From NCBI GenBank assembly GCA_022616435.1, contig JAKEET010000149.1:1-45490 (forward strand): a stretch of DNA of 45,490 nucleotides, given 5' to 3'. Under the pieces are notes generated by a model that was not told where the DNA came from, did no database searches, and worked only from the letters and a program-made list of their open reading frames with translations. The stretch comes from Gemmataceae bacterium. Lineage in GTDB: Bacteria; Planctomycetota; Planctomycetia; Gemmatales; Gemmataceae. This document shows, in pieces, positions 43,562 through 45,490 of this stretch. The position numbers were made by a program, and so were the translations under genes. The stretch's first letter is position 1; every line of letters starts with the position of its first letter.

Positions 43562-45334
43562 ATGTCCGTTTACATCACCTGCCCACGCTGCCACGCCAGC
43601 CTCAAAGCCAACAAGCTGCCCGCCGAAACCAGGACCGTCGCCTGCCCGGAATGCCACGAGCGGTTCCAGGTCGCCTCGACGGGAATCACCGCGGCCATTC
43701 CGCAACCAAAGATCCCCGCCGCCGCGCCCGAAGCCCAGCCCGAACCCCAGGTGGCGGCCTCCCTGATCGCGACGCGGACCTCGCCGTGGCTGGCCATCGG
43801 CGTGATCGCGTCCATCTTGCTGGTCGGCGGCGGCGTCATCGCGGCGATCGTGTTCACGCGCCAGCCGCCCCCGCCGGCCGCACCGCCCGTGCCCGTCGCC
43901 GTGGTGAAGGAAACCGTGGTGAAGGAAACGGAAGGGACGCCGCCTGTCGACGAGAAGGATAACGACGACAAGCGCCGCCAGGATTTCATTCGCCTGATGA
44001 TCGAAGGCGGCACCTCGCTCAACAGCCAGCGCTTCGACGAAGCCGTGTCGGCGTACACCGAGGCCGTCAAGTTGTCTCCCGACGACGCCGACGCCCGTCA
44101 AAAGCTGAGCGAAGCGCAGGCCGGGCTCGGCAAGCAGCGCCAGGCCAAGCTGGACGACGACAAGAAACGCGCGGACGCGCTGCAGCTCGTCAAGAAGGGA
44201 CAGGGCGCCCTGGACGAGAAACAGTACGCGGCCGCGGTGGACCTGTTCAAGCTGGCCGTGGACAAGAATCCGTCGCTGGCCGAGGCGACGCAGGGCCTGA
44301 TCGCCGCCCGGGCCGCGTTGCAGCGCGATCAGCTCGATCAGAAGCGCATCGCCGAGTACGAGCAGCTCATCCTCGCGGGCAAGGCGGCCATGAAGGCCGG
44401 CAGGTATGCGGACGCCATCCGCGACTTCATGAGCGCCCAGCGCGTCGTCCCCGATGATCCGATCGCCCAGCAGTTCCAGCGCGAGGCGGAAAAGCAGCTC
44501 GACGGCCTGATGAACCGGGCCGAGAAGCAAAAGGAGTTTCAGCGGCTTCTGGAGCAAGCGACCACCGCGATGAAGGCCAAATCCTATGAGGACGCGGAAA
44601 AAGCCTATCAGCGGGCGCTGCGGCTCTTCCCCAACGATGCGACGGCGCAGGAGGGGATCGAGGATGCCCAAAAAGCCTTGAAGCAGACGAAGACCGAATA
44701 CGCCGCGTGGATGCTGCGGGGCAACGCCGCCGGCCAGGCCGGCCGGTTCGGCGAGGCGGCGCTGGCGTTCCGGGAAGCGACCCGCCTGTTTCCCACCGAC
44801 GAGGCCGCGGCGCGGGCCTTGCGCCAGGCGGAGCTGGCGCAGGAGAACCAGAACATCTACTTCCGGGCGATGGACGCGGCCGGGCGGGCCATGAGCTTCA
44901 AGCAGTACGCGGATGCCATCGTGGCCTACAACGAAGCGCTGCGCGCGGCGCCCGGCGATTTCGCCGCCCTCCAGGGCTTGCGCGACGCGCAACAGGGCTT
45001 CGAGGCCGACGCGGGGCGACGCAAGGAATTCGAGCGCCGGGCAACCATCGGCTTTCAGTTGTTGAAGTCGCAGCGTTACGCCGACGCAGCTGTCGAATTG
45101 CGTGCGGCCCTGAAGGCCATGCGCCACCATCCGCAAGCGCCGACGGTCGATCGCCAGGCGGACTACGCGGAGGCGATGGCGAATGCGACCGCGGCCATGA
45201 ACGCCCGCCGCTACGGCGATGCCATCGGCCACTTCGAGGCCGCGCTGCGTGAATTCCCCAACGATTTCGCGGCCCGCAACGGCCGGAACCGGGCGCTGCA
45301 GCTGAACCAGAAGAACAAGGGCGGCAAATCCTAG
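43562..45334 (+). CDS. Zinc-ribbon, membrane-anchored TPR protein
   Basis: 590 aa. ATG 43562 has GAGG eight bases upstream. An N-terminal MJ0042-type zinc ribbon has C7/C10 and C28/C31 (ITCPRCHA, VACPECHERF). A proline/alanine linker leads to one membrane helix at about 76-98 (WLAIGVIASILLVGGGVIAA) and then a P-rich stretch. From about residue 138 to the end there are around eight TPR-like units, with recurring YADAI, FxEAV and LFPxDxxA patterns. The topology suggests a cytoplasmic zinc ribbon and a periplasmic TPR scaffold, for protein-protein contacts. The partner is unknown; the divergent membrane protein next door is a candidate. Repeats are diverged, with no frameshift seen. Confidence 0.85.
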   Translation: MSVYITCPRCHASLKANKLPAETRTVACPECHERFQVASTGITAAIPQPKIPAAAPEAQPEPQVAASLIATRTSPWLAIGVIASILLVGGGVIAAIVFTRQPPPPAAPPVPVAVVKETVVKETEGTPPVDEKDNDDKRRQDFIRLMIEGGTSLNSQRFDEAVSAYTEAVKLSPDDADARQKLSEAQAGLGKQRQAKLDDDKKRADALQLVKKGQGALDEKQYAAAVDLFKLAVDKNPSLAEATQGLIAARAALQRDQLDQKRIAEYEQLILAGKAAMKAGRYADAIRDFMSAQRVVPDDPIAQQFQREAEKQLDGLMNRAEKQKEFQRLLEQATTAMKAKSYEDAEKAYQRALRLFPNDATAQEGIEDAQKALKQTKTEYAAWMLRGNAAGQAGRFGEAALAFREATRLFPTDEAAARALRQAELAQENQNIYFRAMDAAGRAMSFKQYADAIVAYNEALRAAPGDFAALQGLRDAQQGFEADAGRRKEFERRATIGFQLLKSQRYADAAVELRAALKAMRHHPQAPTVDRQADYAEAMANATAAMNARRYGDAIGHFEAALREFPNDFAARNGRNRALQLNQKNKGGKS

Positions 45335-45490
45335 CCCTGTCGCTGAATCCCTTCGATGCTTCCGTCGGCAACTGCGTCACCACGTCAAAATTTTTGCCTC
45401 GTCACACGAATCTGTGGGTGAGTTCGGATTCAGGCAAGGCACCCAGCTTGTGAAATAACGCGGTTTCTGCAGCGCGGAAGGTTCGAAAAC
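45335..45490. other. Right-edge intergenic sequence
   Basis: 156 bp after the TPR gene with no gene start, hairpin or recognisable motif. Confidence 0.5.

Overview
This window looks like chromosomal DNA of a planctomycete, most likely the Gemmata group. The signs are high GC content, a DUF1549/DUF1553 planctomycete-type protein, an N-terminal LEDRLAP export-type motif on a giant secreted protein, an MJ0042-type zinc finger fused to TPRs, and the palindromic repeat whose translation reads PTRSVSEG, which is very common in planctomycete genomes. The taxonomic call is inference; there is no rRNA gene in the window.

Layout. 1-4489 (minus): a type IIA topoisomerase operon, subunit A, then a 64-codon small ORF, then subunit B, which runs off the left edge. 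4490-4894: intergenic region with the PTRSVSEG repeats. 4895-6541 (plus): exported DUF1549/DUF1553 protein. 6808-9637 (plus): a tight three-gene cassette (8-TM membrane protein, permuted ATP-grasp ligase of the glutathionylspermidine synthase family, unknown 251-aa protein), each junction an ATGA overlap. 9761-12819 (minus): MacA-like adaptor and MacB/FtsX-like permease, separated not by an ATPase gene but by a 470-bp segment bounded by inverted heptad repeats and carrying a frameshifted four-helix-bundle (23S IVP family) gene. 13040-14371 (plus): FadL-type outer-membrane protein. 14373-15368 (minus): SAM methyltransferase. About 16.0-21.84 kb (plus): a 1914-aa protein joining a Ser/Thr kinase, AAA ATPase, TPR, GAF, PAS, histidine kinase and receiver. 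21938-41515 (minus): one 6525-codon gene for a secreted repeat protein, 43% of the window. 42003-43448 (minus) and 43562-45334 (plus): a divergent pair of membrane-anchored proteins.

The most promising candidates for an undescribed system are the three-gene ATP-grasp cassette and the heptad-bounded element in the efflux operon. The giant gene has a recognisable promoter with a dyad in its spacer, and a REP-like hairpin cluster and a 20-bp alternating purine-pyrimidine tract lie upstream of it. The related heptad family also forms a perfect 27-bp hairpin between the convergent kinase and giant genes. No tRNA, rRNA or CRISPR array was seen, and no intact transposase. All domain calls come from reading motifs; no database search was run.
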